From positions 2,108,001 to 2,172,000 of the forward strand of contig JAHRBS010000007.1 of NCBI GenBank assembly GCA_024305745.1: a stretch of DNA of 64,000 nt, written 5' to 3'. The position numbers and the translations under genes are program-made. Each line of letters starts with the position of its first letter. The first letter of the stretch is position 1. A model generated the notes under the pieces. The model was not told the origin of the DNA and did no database searches. It saw only the letters and a program-made list of their open reading frames with translations. Below, piece by piece: positions 21,138-33,869 of the stretch. The stretch comes from Polyporus tsugae (lineage: Eukaryota; Basidiomycota; Agaricomycetes; Polyporales; Polyporaceae).

Positions 21138-22931
21138 CGCGCTCCCACGCCCGCACCCCGTGCGCTCGTCAAACTGTCGTTCAAAAGGCCCGCCAGAGAT
21201 GGCTGGCTTCGTCTGGGGGCTCTCGGGAGGCCGCACGCGGTCCCGTCGGACTCTATCTTATTCGATCCTATTGACTGGCATCGTACTTATGTTTAATCCG
21301 TCTGGTACAGTCTTAATGCCTTTCCTCCTTCGCTACGAGTCACTGTTACATAGTACATGTTCACGAACCCTCGTCCCATGCCATTTATCGTCGCTGTCAG
21401 TTAGAATACGTCCCCCCTCCTAGTCGCAAAATAGGTTACGGTCCATGCTACGCGTCTGCCATACCTTGCTGTTTTGACCCTGCCATAATGTTTCTCCGTG
21501 ACCCTGACATCCTTCATCCTGCACATACAGTATGTATTGCCCGCATTCCACACGTCATGCACCGTAGGCTTCTACAGTATAGTCAATAATCGCCCAAAGT
21601 TGTCACTTGTACCCAGTATTTCCTGTACATCCGTTGTTCTGAAACGTCGAGCGTTTGCGCCCATGGTGGCACCCTTTCATTCATTCAGACTTTATAGTAG
21701 CCTTCGTAGAGTTGGCAGAAGGGCGGAATGAATTTGATCGACGTCCATAACGTACACAAGAACCAGCAAGTTGCTACTCTGGACAACATCGCTGGGAAAT
21801 CCAACGGGCGCAGCCGCAAAATGAAAGCTGTATGACGAACGTATATGGCTATGGAGTTACCGGAAGCGTCAAGAACGCTGAGACGATCGCATGGGATAGG
21901 CCCCGCCCGCGTGCATCGCAGTCGTAACCTGCAGTTTGCATTGAGGCCAAGGCCTGAACCTGGTTGTAGGGTTACTACGCCCAGAACAGCGATCTCTGAG
22001 TCAGTGCCGGGGCATAGGGCGGCGGATAAGGACGCGCGCAACACATGAGGTGTTGTGACAAGCCAGTCAGACGAGCTCTGCAACGTACGGATGACTCCAT
22101 CGGATGCCGTAGCCTGCTCCTGGGCGGCATGCGCATTTCGGAAACGTGGGGCGAGGAAGTGCCGTCACGACACAGCTGGGATCTGCATCCCACGTGGAAA
22201 GACCTCCTTTGAGCGGGAGACGGCGCAGTCCTAGTTGACTTGTGGGGAGGGATTGAACGGGCAGCATGGTTCCGGGGCACCGGAGACTGTGCACGAAAAG
22301 CCTACTAGAGCCCATACGTGGTCAGTCACAGGCGCACACAAAAGCTCGGGAATGGCTTGGTTACTCGCCTGGCCAGACCGGGGGGTGGACACTTCGGGAA
22401 CGGCTATGCGATCTGCGAGAGAAGCTTGAGGGACAGGCCACAGAAACGTGATCGCACCCTCCGTAATCTTATCAGAAGCGTGAAGAGCACACTGTCAAAT
22501 CGATGCGCCACCAGTCCCCCTGGTCATCCCGAGGTCGAAAGTTCGAGCGACCAAGGCTTGATCAAGGCATGCTGCAGAGCCGTGTTTGTCGTCCATTGGC
22601 AAGACCTAGCCCTACACAGGGCGTCCAGTGGTGAGTCGAATGGGTAAAGGCTACCAAGACGGCCCGGAGCTTAAGAAGAAGAAGTGGGACTGGATGCATC
22701 GAAGACGGTAAGGAGGTATTTGTTGCGCGGTGGGCATTGGCAGAAACCGCCTGCAATATTGACTCCATGTTGTCGGAGAGAAAATCGAGCGGAGCTTTGA
22801 TCCCGGCCCCCCCCCATTGGAGCGGAGCTGATGTTAGATGGCACCTGGAGCGCCCATTATGCCGCGTCGCGCGCCGACTCCGGCGTCGTGAATCCCAACA
22901 CTCGTGCTGCTTTGCTCTGCTTTCCCTTGCC
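21138..22931. other. Intergenic region with no assignable gene
   Basis: 1.8 kb. AT-richer 3' region of the preceding gene up to about 21700. A minus-strand frame at 21685-22083 (reads LGVVTLQPGSGLGLNANC, VLDASGNSIAIYVRH) is open, but no start, splice pattern or domain supports it. The last 200 bp are presumably the promoter of the XMAP215 gene. Confidence 0.45.
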
Positions 22932-25900
22932 ATGGCGGATGGCGCGCCGCCCCCGGAGGAGGACTTCAATGCTATTCCCATAACCGACAGGCTCGCTCAC
23001 AAGAACTGGAAGGCCCGAGTCAGCGCCTACGAGGCCTTGGTCAAGACATTCCAAACCACTGCCTCCGACTCCGATCCCGCCTTCAAACCTTACATCAACA
23101 ATCCCGATACTCTCAAGAAGATTGTTACAGATGCCAATGCTGTCGCACAGGAGAAGGGTCTAGAGTGCTTGGTCGCTTTCGTGAAGTTCGCCGGGGAGAA
23201 TGCTGCTCGTACCCGGGAAGTGATCGTTCCTGCTTTGGTAGATAAATGCTTCGGCTCGGCGCGGGCTGGGACGAAGAATCAGGCTATAGAGCTGTCGTTG
23301 CAATACGTGGAGATCGAGAACGGTGCGGCAGGTGTTGTGGTACGTCTGTCAATATGCTCTCGCCGCTCCGATTAACGCAGTCCGGCCGCCGTATAGGAGA
23401 ACATCTTGCCAGGGCTCGCTGCGAAGCAGCCCAAGACGGTTGCTGGATGTGTGACTATGCTGAAGGAGATTGTTCGGTAAGTCTAACGTTGTTGCATTCA
23501 TCCCGTCTGAGCACGGCAAACTCGTGCATTTACATAGACAATTCGGGACGGCTGTGACTCCTCCACCCCCGGTCCTGAAGGCTCTTCCCAAAATCTTTGG
23601 TCACTCCGATAAGGCTGTCCGCGCGGAAGGCACACAACTGGCTCGCGTCATGTACCAGTTCATCGGTCCAGCCATCGAAACCTTCCTCAACGACCTCAAA
23701 CCCGTCCAGGTGAAGGAGCTAAAGGAGGCGTTTGAGGAGATGGAGAAGGGCGGGATGGGCCGAGGAAGCTTGAAGCCGGAACGGATGACAAGGCAAGGGG
23801 CGAGGGAGGCTGAGGCCGCCGCTGAGGCAGGTGACGGTGGGGATGCAGGTGCAGCTCCTGCGGAAGGTGCGTGTTTCAGATAGTTTAAGGCAATCTCCGC
23901 TCAGCTAGGGTGCTTCCAGAGGCACTGCCCGATCCACGAACGTTCGCGGAGGAGGCAGACATCGTCCCCAAGATGCCCGCGAATTTCCAGGCTTCGTTGA
24001 AGTCTTCAAAGTGGAAAGACAGAAAGGAGGCTCTCGACGAACTCCTGACATTGCTCAATGCGACCCCCAGGATCAAGGAGGCTTCCGAACTCGGAGATCT
24101 TGCTCGGTCATTGGCAACGTGCGTGCAGAAGGATGCGAATATCAACTGTGTTATGGTCGCAGCGAACTGTCTGGAAGGGTTGGCCAAGGGGTTAATGGGG
24201 GTATTTGCGAGGTATAGGGAGAGCGTTGTCCCGCCTATGTTAGAGAGGTTGAAGGAGCGGAAGGTGACCGTTACCGATGCTATTGGCCATGCCTTGGACG
24301 CCGTCTTTGCCACAGTAAGTCGGTTTTAAGCTCACGTGCCCCGCAGCATAACTTGTGCTCATGTTGTTCAGACTACCCTCACCGATATCCTCCCTGACGC
24401 ACTCCCTGCGCTGAACTCGAAGAATCCCCAAGTCAAGGAGGGTACCCTGAAGTTCCTCTCGAGGAGTCTCTCCGCTTCTCCTACGCCACTTCCCGCACCT
24501 CAGATAAAGCCTCTGTCAGAAGCTCTCGCCGCCCTGTTGGAGGACTCCTTTGAAGGTGCCAGGAACGAAGCTGCGGTCTGTCTGGGTACCTTGATGAAGA
24601 TGGTGGGAGAGCGACCGCTCAACGCGTTCATGGACGGCCTCGCGGATGTGAGGAAGGCGAAGGTCAAGGAGGCATACGACAATGCTAAGGTGAAGGCCAA
24701 GGCCGGTTCTGGTGCACCTCCGAAGCCCGCCGCCCCTCCGGCGAAGGAACCGCCAAAGAAGAAGGTACCTCCGCCGCCGAAGCAGCCACCAACCGCAGAA
24801 CTTCCTGCTGTGCCTAACCAAGACGAATCTGCCGCTCCTCCGGAGAACAAGCCTCTCAAAAAGCCTCCGGCACGCCTTATGGTACGTATTAGCGCTCTCT
24901 AAGGTGTTCGTCGCCAATGTTTCATGTGTGTTAGGCGAAGAAGGCACCAGGTCCCGGTGGAGGTGAAGGCGGCGCTGCTCCCGCGGCGGCTGCCCCTGCC
25001 CCGAAGAAGCTTCCTCCTGCTGCAGCCGCCGCCAAACCGAGTAAGGGTGGTGCTGCGCCTGCTCCTGGTGCTCTTGACACCTTCAAATTCAAGCACACAC
25101 CAGAGGACGCGGAGGCACTCGCCGCTGAAGTTATACCCGCGAACTATGCTACCGAACTCGGCGACTCGAACTGGAAAGTCCGGCTGGCTGCGCTTGAGGA
25201 GATGACCACTTGGGTGGAGGGTGCCGTGGAAGGGCTCGATTCCGAGGTTGTCATCCGTTTTCTGGCGAAGAAGGGCTGGAACGAGAAGAACTTCCAGGTG
25301 AGTCGCCGACCATGTGACTCGTGGTTAAATCACCGAAACATGTGATAACTTTCAATGATTGGCAGGTATCCACCAAGCTCTATGGTATTCTTGGCATCCT
25401 CGCGGATCGTTGTCCATCCTTCGGCCGCGCTTCTGCTGCTCTCTGCATACCACATCTCAGCGAGAAGCTAGGGGATATGAAGCTCAAGAAGCCGGCGGGA
25501 GAAACACTTTTGGTGTTCGCGGAGAAGACGTCGTTGCAGTTCGTTCTCGGTCACGGTGCGCCTTGTCTGTCACATTTCACCAACGTTAACTGACATCCCA
25601 CACAGGGTACGATCCGCTTTCGAAGCAGAAGGCCCCGAAGGTTCTGGCCGATGCCCTCACGTGGGTCGAGCAGGCCCTCGCGGAATTCGGCATTACCGGC
25701 TTGTCTCTGCGAAGTCTCATCGAGTTCCTCAAGACAGCGCTGAAGAATTCAAATGCCGCTGTGCGAACTAACGCGACCAAGGCCCTTGTGACTGTGAAGC
25801 TGTTCGCTGGTCCATGTAAGTGACTGTTCCACACGTAAGAGGCTAGACACCTGACGTAGGTTCTCAGCGATCAAGGACCTTCTCGAGGATCTGAACCCGC

Positions 25901-28900
25901 AGCTTCTGACCACTATCCTTAGCGAGTTCGACAAGGTGGAAGGCACCGTGGCACCGGAGCCAAGTCGCACATCTGCAGATCTCGCTAACGTGGCTGTTGC
26001 TGGTGGTGTGGGGAACAAGGCAGCGGCTTCCGCGGACGATCCGCTGGATGATTTGTTCCCTCGAGTGGATATCGACGCTCTGCTAAAGGGGACGACAATC
26101 CTGGCGGACGCGAAGAGCGATGCGTGGAAGACGAAGAAGGAAGCTCTCGAGATGCTTCAAGCAATTTTGGATCAGGGAGCAAACAAACGTCTGAAACCCA
26201 CCATGGGTCCGTACTTACCGGAGTCAGTGTCTTGTTGGACTATTCGCTGAAACCGCTTTGCAGGCGAAATCGGTCAAGTCCTCAAGGCTCGAGTGGTCGA
26301 CGCAAACAAGCCTGTCCAAATGATGGCTTTGGACATCGTTGCACGCATCGCCACTGGCATGGGCAAGCCATTCGAGAAACATACCCGGTTCTTCGTCGTT
26401 CCCGTTGCGAGCGTCCTCTCCGATCAGAAGGCACCTTGTCGAGCTGCGGCGATACAAACGTTGACGGCTATAGTCAATTCTTGCGAAGGATTCGAGCCTA
26501 TTGCCGCCAATATCGGCACAGCCCTTGAGTCAACTAACCCTTTGCAACGCGCTTCGTTGCTCACATGGCTCGTCGACTGGTTCAAGGAGCACGAACCGCC
26601 GCCTGGTTTGGACCTCAGCAGCTGGGCTCTTCCCGTGGTGAGCTGTCTAGATGACCGGAACGGCGACGTGAGGAAGGGCGCACAGGCCATGCTTCCGACT
26701 GTCATTGCGAGTGCAGGGTATGACTATGTCATGAACCAGACAAACTCGCTGAAGCCCGCTTCCAAATCTACCGCTGTCCCAATTATCCAAGCAGCGCGCG
26801 GTTCTGGGCCAGCTGCCCCCGCTGCTAAGAGCGCGCCCGCTCCCACTGCGGCGAAGACTGCTCCTTCAAAAGCCGCGGCCGCTCCTCCGAAAGCCACATC
26901 CCCTCCACCCGCCGATCCTTCTCCTGCGGAGTCCACCAAGATGGCACCGCCAAGCAAGCTGGGTGGTGTACGACGCAAGCTTCCTCAGGGCTCCATGCCC
27001 CATCCGGAGTCACGCGCTGAGACTCCTGGTGACCCGGCGGCCACCTCCCGTCTTACAGGGCCCGGGAAGTTCGGCGGCCTGAAGAGGCCTGGGGCGGCTC
27101 TCAATGGCCCTTCCAAGCCCACGGCACTCGATATCTCTGACGCATCCTCCATGATTTTCACGAGCCCGAATCCTGACACCAAAAGATTGCGACTGGCCAA
27201 GGATGTCAACAAGTGGGTCATTGAATCCGGCCCCAGTCGCAAGGACCTGGCAGAGCTCCTTCAACACCAGATGGAACCCCACGCGTCGAAGGAGCTACTA
27301 GCACTTCTGTTCAGCCACGATCACAACGCCGTGAACGATCATGTCAATGGACTCGGGATGATGCAGGACTTCTACAACGGCGCTCAGACAGGGGACGACA
27401 AGATGCAAGCCATATGCATCGCCAACTCTGACCTTGCGTTGAAGTTTGTATCACTCAAGATCCACGAGCCGCAGTCCAACCTCGTCCAGAAGTGTGTGGA
27501 AGTGGTCGATTCGGTGCTAACATTCTTCCAGAGCGTGGACTACCAGCTCTCGGATCAGGAGGCTTTGGTCTTCATCCCGACCATCGTATATAAGGTGTGT
27601 AACACACTTGATTTGCCACGGAAGACACTGACTATCTGTTTCAGTTGGGTGATGCGCGCGAGCCTGTCCGGATTCGCGTGTCACAGGTTGTCCAGAAGCT
27701 CCCCAAAGTCTACGCCTATAGTCGAGTGTTTCAGTTCCTGCTTGAGCATGGGTTGCAATCCAAGGTGGCAAAGACTAGGCAGGGTACTTTGGACGAGCTC
27801 GCTGGTCTGCTCAAGCGATTCGGTATTGGCACATGCGAGCCTCCGAAGGCGTTCCCGAAAATCGCGACCATGATCTCTGACAAGGATCCCGCGGTCCGCA
27901 AATCAGCCCTAGCTGCGCTTAGGTAAGAACTTTACCATCTCTCATGGTTCTGGTGCTCACTGTTCTTACAGCGAGGGATATGTGCTCGTGGGCGAGAAGA
28001 TCTGGTCTCTGGTCGGCGCTCTCTCCCCGAAGAATAAGACACAACTTGAGGAGCGACTGCGTCGTGTGCCTGGTACGAGCACTCCCGACAAGGCAGACAG
28101 TGCTCCACTAGCGACGCATGTTTCCCGAGTGGCCACAGGCATTCCAAGGTCAGGATCCCCAGCTCCGGGCGTTGTGTCCCGAATAGGTGGCATCGGGCGT
28201 CCAGCCAGTCCAGCCCTCGCACCACCACCTTCACGCCTTGCACGACCTGCCTCTCCCTCGAACATAGCCCGTTCATCGTCTCCTGCACCATCTCAGGTCA
28301 GCAAACTCCCTGGGCCCTCGCATCTCCAAGGACCGGGGTCTCCGAGTGGGCGGTTGAAGACCCTACTCCCTTCGAAATTAGGTCCTCCGCGATCACGACT
28401 GAATGGTACGTCAGGACCGTCGTCACAGAGCGCTTCAACCGCTCCTTCTGTGCAGTCGAGACCTTCGGGGGACGACGTCTTCTCTTCAAATGGTCATAGA
28501 GGTGGCATCCCGAGTCGACGTTCCATCGAGGAACAGTACGACCAGCCGGAGGAGAATGCCGCGGACGATATCACGGTTACCATCTCGAGTATCCTCAGCA
28601 ACGATGCGACAAGGAGTGTCGAGGCTTTGAAGAAGATTCAGAAAGTTCTCGAAGTGGGACCGGAGAATGGGCCATCGTCCGGGGCTTATCAAGAACTGGC
28701 GGAGCACACAGAGGGTTTGATTGAGACTATCACTCTGCAAATGGCGCACGTCTTCGAGCATCCGGAGGATATCACCCTCCCGGAGAACTTCCGTCTCGCG
28801 AAACATCTCATCCAGACGCTCAATGCCTTCTGCGATCATGTCTTCCTTGCGGAGTCCCTGACCGTTGATATCCTGACATCTCTCCTGGAAGAGTTGACCC

Positions 28901-30390
28901 TTCGCCTTCTCCAGACGGACAACAGCCCGGATGGCAAGGTGAAGGATCTGTCACGCTTCATCAACATGATCATACTGCGGTTGTTTGCTACAGGCAGGAG
29001 AATGTCCATCTTCCGGTGAGTTCTACGTTAAGTTATAGATAGCTTCTTGACACTGACATACGGCACGCAGTGCTTTGTTCGCTTTGCTTCTCCGTATTGT
29101 CAAGCCATTCCCCGCCAACGGGACGAGTCCCGACTCGCAAGAGGCCAAGGTCGCGGAGCTCGTGCTCAAGTGTGTATGGAAACTGGCTCGCAATATCCCG
29201 CAGGACCTCGAGAAGCACGTCCTCGATCCTGTGGAGTTGTTCCCAGCCGTTGAGCACTTCTTGCAGTCCGTGCCACCAAACGAGTGGCGTGCTCGTGCGA
29301 CGAACAAGGTGCCATGCGGTGACATGCCTCTGAGGACCATCAAAGTCATCATTCAGCATGCTGTCGGTGAGCCCCATGTCATTAACCTTGAATGGGTCAT
29401 TTAAACTGAGTTCGATGTGTAGCGCAATACGGAGACGACGTTTACGACCATCTATCGTCTGCTTTCGACGATCCTTCCGCGACCATCGTCTACCCGTACG
29501 TGTACCGCATTCTCAATTCCTCGAACAAGACCGCCGCCGAGGTTCCTCTCCGCCACGAGTCCATACAGGAAGAGCCAACGAGACCAACCACTGCTGCGAG
29601 TGCGAGCCGTCCGCTATCGCCTCAAGAGACGGCCTCATCACATTCCGTCACCTCCGATCCTCATGCTCCTTCGTCTTCAAGTCATTCACGAAGTCGATCC
29701 GTGTCATCGACAGCCGAAACCGTGCAAGAGCCAGACCTCGACGACCAACTTAATGTCATCATTGATCACATCTCCAGTGAGACGACAGGGGCGATGCACA
29801 AGGAAGGCATCACCGAACTGCACCACTATCTCAAGGCATATCCACATAAGAAGCCGAAGGTCGACAAGATCTTGGAGTCGACAGGTACTGCGTTCCGCAA
29901 GTACATCACACGAGCCTTGGCTAGTCGCGCAGCTGAGGACGAGGAGCGGAACGTCGCCGTTGCGCATACCCTGTCAAGTACGTTCTTTTATTTTGGAAGC
30001 CTGCCGATAGTGTATTGACCAAGTCTAGGGCTTGAGTATCACGGGAACGACACTGAGCGAGAACGGACCGAGAGCATGTCGAGTAGTGAGTAGACCCGAA
30101 CCTAATGGTGTGAACGAGCACAAACATCTGATTTCCCCTCAGTACGCGACTCAAATGGCCATGGAATCGTTCCGACCTCTCCCGTGTCTGCCAGTAGCCG
30201 GGCTGAGGTACCTTCTCCCCGATCACCTCCTCGGTCGAGTATATCCGACTTACCCGATGCACAGCAAGAGAAGCTTTCACGACTGCATGACATCTTCCAG
30301 TACAACCGACAGAGTACTGCCAGCAATGGATCATCGCAAGGACGGTCCACGCCGTCAGGAATCGCAAGCTTGCGGTCGGGAACAAGTTGA
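22932..30390 (+). CDS. STU2: XMAP215/Dis1-family microtubule polymerase with five TOG-like blocks
   Basis: Sixteen exons (22932-23339, 23397-23476, 23538-23866, 23920-24314, 24372-24881, 24935-25297, 25366-25555, 25606-25815, 25868-26206, 26264-27594, 27645-27922, 27972-29015, 29071-29366, 29423-29977, 30029-30085, 30143-30390) sum to 6633 nt, exactly in frame: 2210 residues. TOG-like HEAT arrays begin at about residues 8 (DRLAHKNWKARVSAYEALVK), 285 (SLKSSKWKDRKEALDELL), 625 (ELGDSNWKVRLAALEEM), 915 (DAKSDAWKTKKEALEML) and 1270 (KWVIESGPSRKDLAELL). Linkers are rich in Pro, Ala and Lys, and the C-terminus in Ser and Pro. TOG domains bind curved tubulin dimers and speed plus-end growth. Length and TOG count resemble animal CKAP5 rather than two-TOG yeast Stu2/Alp14. 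The start MADGAPPPEEDF was chosen because TOG1 follows at once; an in-frame upstream Met exists. Confidence 0.93.
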
Positions 30391-30710
30391 TGGGGCGATG
30401 GAGCCTGGAGGGAGCTGCTTCCGAGATATTGATATTTTGGCATCTGTATATGTATACCAAGCATCATGTCGGTTTCGTAGATTAGACAAGAGATAATAGA
30501 TGTAATCATGATATCCATTGAATCTTCCATCCCACAGGATGCGTGGGTGGTCGAATAAGTTGGCTTCGGGGTGTGTGCGGGATGAACTTGGGCCGGCCCG
30601 GAAGTACGGGCGCCCGGAATAGGATGTCTACCTCAATGTCCTTCCCCTTGTCCGCTGCGGCCACGACCCCATCCGTCCTTTGCTTTCTCTTCAACAACTT
30701 CGCCCATTCC
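30391..30710. other. Short intergenic region
   Basis: 3' UTR of the XMAP215 gene and promoter of the acyltransferase gene. No additional feature is seen. Confidence 0.5.
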
Positions 30711-33546
30711 ATGGCTACTGTACATTCTCAGAACTCGGACTTCGTTTATGATGCTGCGCTTGTCTTTTGGAGGGTTGTCACGAACATATTCTTTCGGGAG
30801 GTGCGCCCACGCGGCGCTTTCAACATTCCGCGCGAGGGCCCGGTCATCTTTGTCGCTGCGCCCCACCATAACCAAGTACGCTAGAATTGCATTCATTGCG
30901 TCTCACTGATGTTCAAGTCTGTCTACAGTTTCTCGACCCTCTCTTGCTGTACCAAGAGGTACATCGTGAAACGGGCCGTCATGTACGGTCACTCATCGCA
31001 GCCAAGAGTATGAAGAGGAGAGTCGTCGGCTTCTTCGCAGGGATGATGGCAAGCAGTGAGTATATCATGTCCAAGAGTATATGCAGCATTCCCTCAAACG
31101 AAGCATCAAGTTCCTGTCGTCCGAGCTGCCGACGATGCCAAAGCGGGAACGGGCGAAATCACTATCTCAGAGGAAGAGTCCACGCTCATCATGGGGCATG
31201 GCACCAAGTTCACCTCGGAGTTCACCCCGAAGATGCAAGTCATGCTGCCGAAGTCGATGGGCTCGGTCGTGGCGGAGGTGACCGAGATACTGTCGGACAC
31301 CCGGCTCAGGATTAAGAAGGAGTTTTCGGGGACGGCGAAGTTGCGCGAGAAAATCAAGGACGTACAGGCTGCTGGCCAGCAGGGGTTCAGCTTCAAGAGG
31401 CTTCCATTCGTGGACCAACATGAAATGTATCAGTATGTGTACCAAAGTCTTACGGAGGGTGGGGCCATTTGTATCTTCCCAGAAGGTGCGTGCAAATACC
31501 TTCATTTCCCCTGCATTCAACTCATGTGAGTTATAGGTGGTAGCCATGACCGAACAGACCTGCTCCCCCTCAAGGCCGGTGTTTCCCTCATGGCGTTGGG
31601 AGCAATGGCCAACAATCCCGACCTGAAGGTCAAGGTGGTACCTGTCGGCCTGTCTTATTTCCATGCACATCGCTTCCGGTCGCGCGCGGTCGTCGAGTTC
31701 GGGTCCCCGCTTGACGTGCCGTTGGAGTTCGTTGATATGTTCAAGGAAGGCGGTGCGAAGAAGAGGGAAGCGGTTGGAAAATTCCTGGACATAATCTATG
31801 ATGCCCTCAAGACTGTCACTTTGAGAGCTCCTGAGTATGATACTCTCATGGTAGGCGAAGGACTTCACTTTCCAATGACAAAGGTTGACCTGAGGCGCAT
31901 GCAGCTCATCCAAGCCGGTCGGCGGCTGTACAAAACTCCCGGCCAACACTTGACGTTAAGTCAAGTTGTCGAGCTCAACAAGCGCTTCCTCCAGGGATAC
32001 CTTCACTTCAAGAACGAGCCCAAAGTGCAAAAACTGCGAGACGACGTGCTAAGATACAACCGCTTTCTCCGAGACCTTGGACTGCGTGACCATCAGGTAT
32101 TTCAAATAATCAACGTTACCTCCGCGGATCTTCTAACAGGTCGTGGTAGGTACCCAGGGCCCAGAAGGCGGAGTGGAAGACCTTTAGTCTTCTGGCCTAC
32201 CGCCTGGGCTTGTTGGCTGTCTGGACCGTCCTAGCGCTGCCTGGTGTCATCTTGAACGGTCCCATATTCGTCACCGCTTCCATCATTTCCCGGAAAAAGG
32301 CCAAAGGTAAACCAGTTCCGGAACCTAGTCTAAGGAACAAAGTCACTGAACGCGACATCGATGATCCATAGAGGCTCTCGCTGCTTCCGAGGTCAAGATC
32401 GCTGGTCGTGATGTGTTGGCGACATGGAAAATCCTTGTTGCTCTTGGGGCCACGCCAGTCCTGTACGCCCTCTATGCCGTCGTTGCGACAATCGTGGCAG
32501 TAAAAGCTGGCGCTCCGCTGAAGTGGCGGATCTGGACGCCATTCCTTGTCCTCATGGTTCTACCAATCCTCGCATATTCGGCTCTCAAGTTCGGAGAAGC
32601 CGGAATGGACGTCCTCAAGTGAGTCCAGATTGACTGAGGTCTTGAGTGGAGACTCATAAGTCGTCGCATGACAGGTCCCTTAGGCCGCTCGTAGTTGCTT
32701 TAATACCCGGCCAGCAGCGTTCCCTTGAGAAGCTAAAACGCATGAGACAAGAAGTTTCCAACGAACTTGTCGAGACTATCAACGAATTTGGACCCAAGAT
32801 GTTTGACGACTTCGACGAGGTGCGTTTCATCTGTCTGTGTAGGTGCTGCGCGATGATCTAACGCCTTTCATAGTGGCGTATCCTCGTCCCTTCCGCAACC
32901 GCGCCTCCTTCGAGCGGGCAGCCCGGTATCTGGCGACGCAAGAGCGCCACCGGCGGTGTCGACGCGCAGGGCAACCTCCTCGTCCACCCTATGGTCAGTA
33001 CCGTCTTCTCCCCGAACTCATCATATGCTCACCACCATCATACTTCTCTTCCAGACCTGGCTCGATGAACGCCTGTTCGGTTGGAGCCGCAGCGCGAAGC
33101 GCGGGACCAGCGCGTGGGCAGGCACACGAAGCCACGATATCAGCCGTGTCGCGACCCCAGACGCGTCCGACGACGAGGATGCGCCCGACTACGACGACTT
33201 CATCGTTCCCTCCGGTGACGGCCACTCGCTTGCCACCCGCCCACGGTCACAACGCAGCTCCTACGCCGACATACAGCGTCTCCGGATGACCGGAACGAGC
33301 AATGCTAGCGGCAGCAATGGCACCCTTCTGAGCCCGCTCTCCCCGGCCGCGGCGTCAACGGGCGAGAAGCACGTCGACACTGACGGGCTGCACTTCCGCG
33401 GACAGCCACGAGCGAGGAAGGCGAGCCTCTCGGACGGCGTCCCGGTGGAGGTTATCGGTCATGTGGATCGGGAGGAGACGTTCAAGGATGCGACGAAGGA
33501 TCTGAATAAGAAGATGGACACGCGACGTGCGAGTCAATCACCGTAG
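30711..33546 (+). CDS. SCT1: Glycerol-3-phosphate/DHAP sn-1 acyltransferase (SCT1/GPT2 type)
   Basis: Ten exons (30711-30875, 30929-31055, 31111-31485, 31537-31850, 31905-32096, 32150-32306, 32372-32618, 32675-32819, 32874-32993, 33055-33546) total 2334 nt, 777 residues. It catalyses the first acylation of glycerol-3-phosphate, the committed step of phospholipid and triacylglycerol synthesis, at the ER. Acyltransferase motif I is HHNQFLD (H-x4-D), motif III is FPEGGSHDRTDLLPLKAG, and the motif IV region reads VKVVPVGLSYFHAH. The fungal Gat family also shows SIPVVRAADDAK and GTKFTSEFTPKMQVMLPKS. Three hydrophobic segments at the C-terminal half (LGLLAVWTVLALPGVIL; ILVALGATPVLYALYAVV; PFLVLMVLPILAYSAL) fit membrane anchoring. 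The last 170 residues are Ser-rich and acidic, a likely phosphoregulatory tail. It converges on MetAP1. Confidence 0.95.
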
Positions 33547-33869
33547 GAGGCAGCCCTGCGACTTGTTTGAGGACGTTCGGGTCAGCGTTGCTTGTTTCAG
33601 CTCTCAATCCCTCGCTCTACTTAATGTGCTACACTACTCTCTACTACACACTACATATAATCTACTCTCCCGTCCCTTACTTTACCCTCGGCTATATATC
33701 TGGTGTTGTGTTTTCCATCCGTGCTCGCGGTCGAAACAATGTCGTGGTCCATTCATGACCCCCCAAAGCGTGACTGTACGTGAACACTGCTTGTTGATAC
33801 AACCAAGCAAAGACATATAGCGTGCAACATGGCGAAATACAGGATACACCCATCATTGTCTAAGTGCTC
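33547..33869. other. Convergent intergenic region
   Basis: 3' UTRs of the acyltransferase (+) and MetAP1 (-) genes. No gene is seen. Confidence 0.5.
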
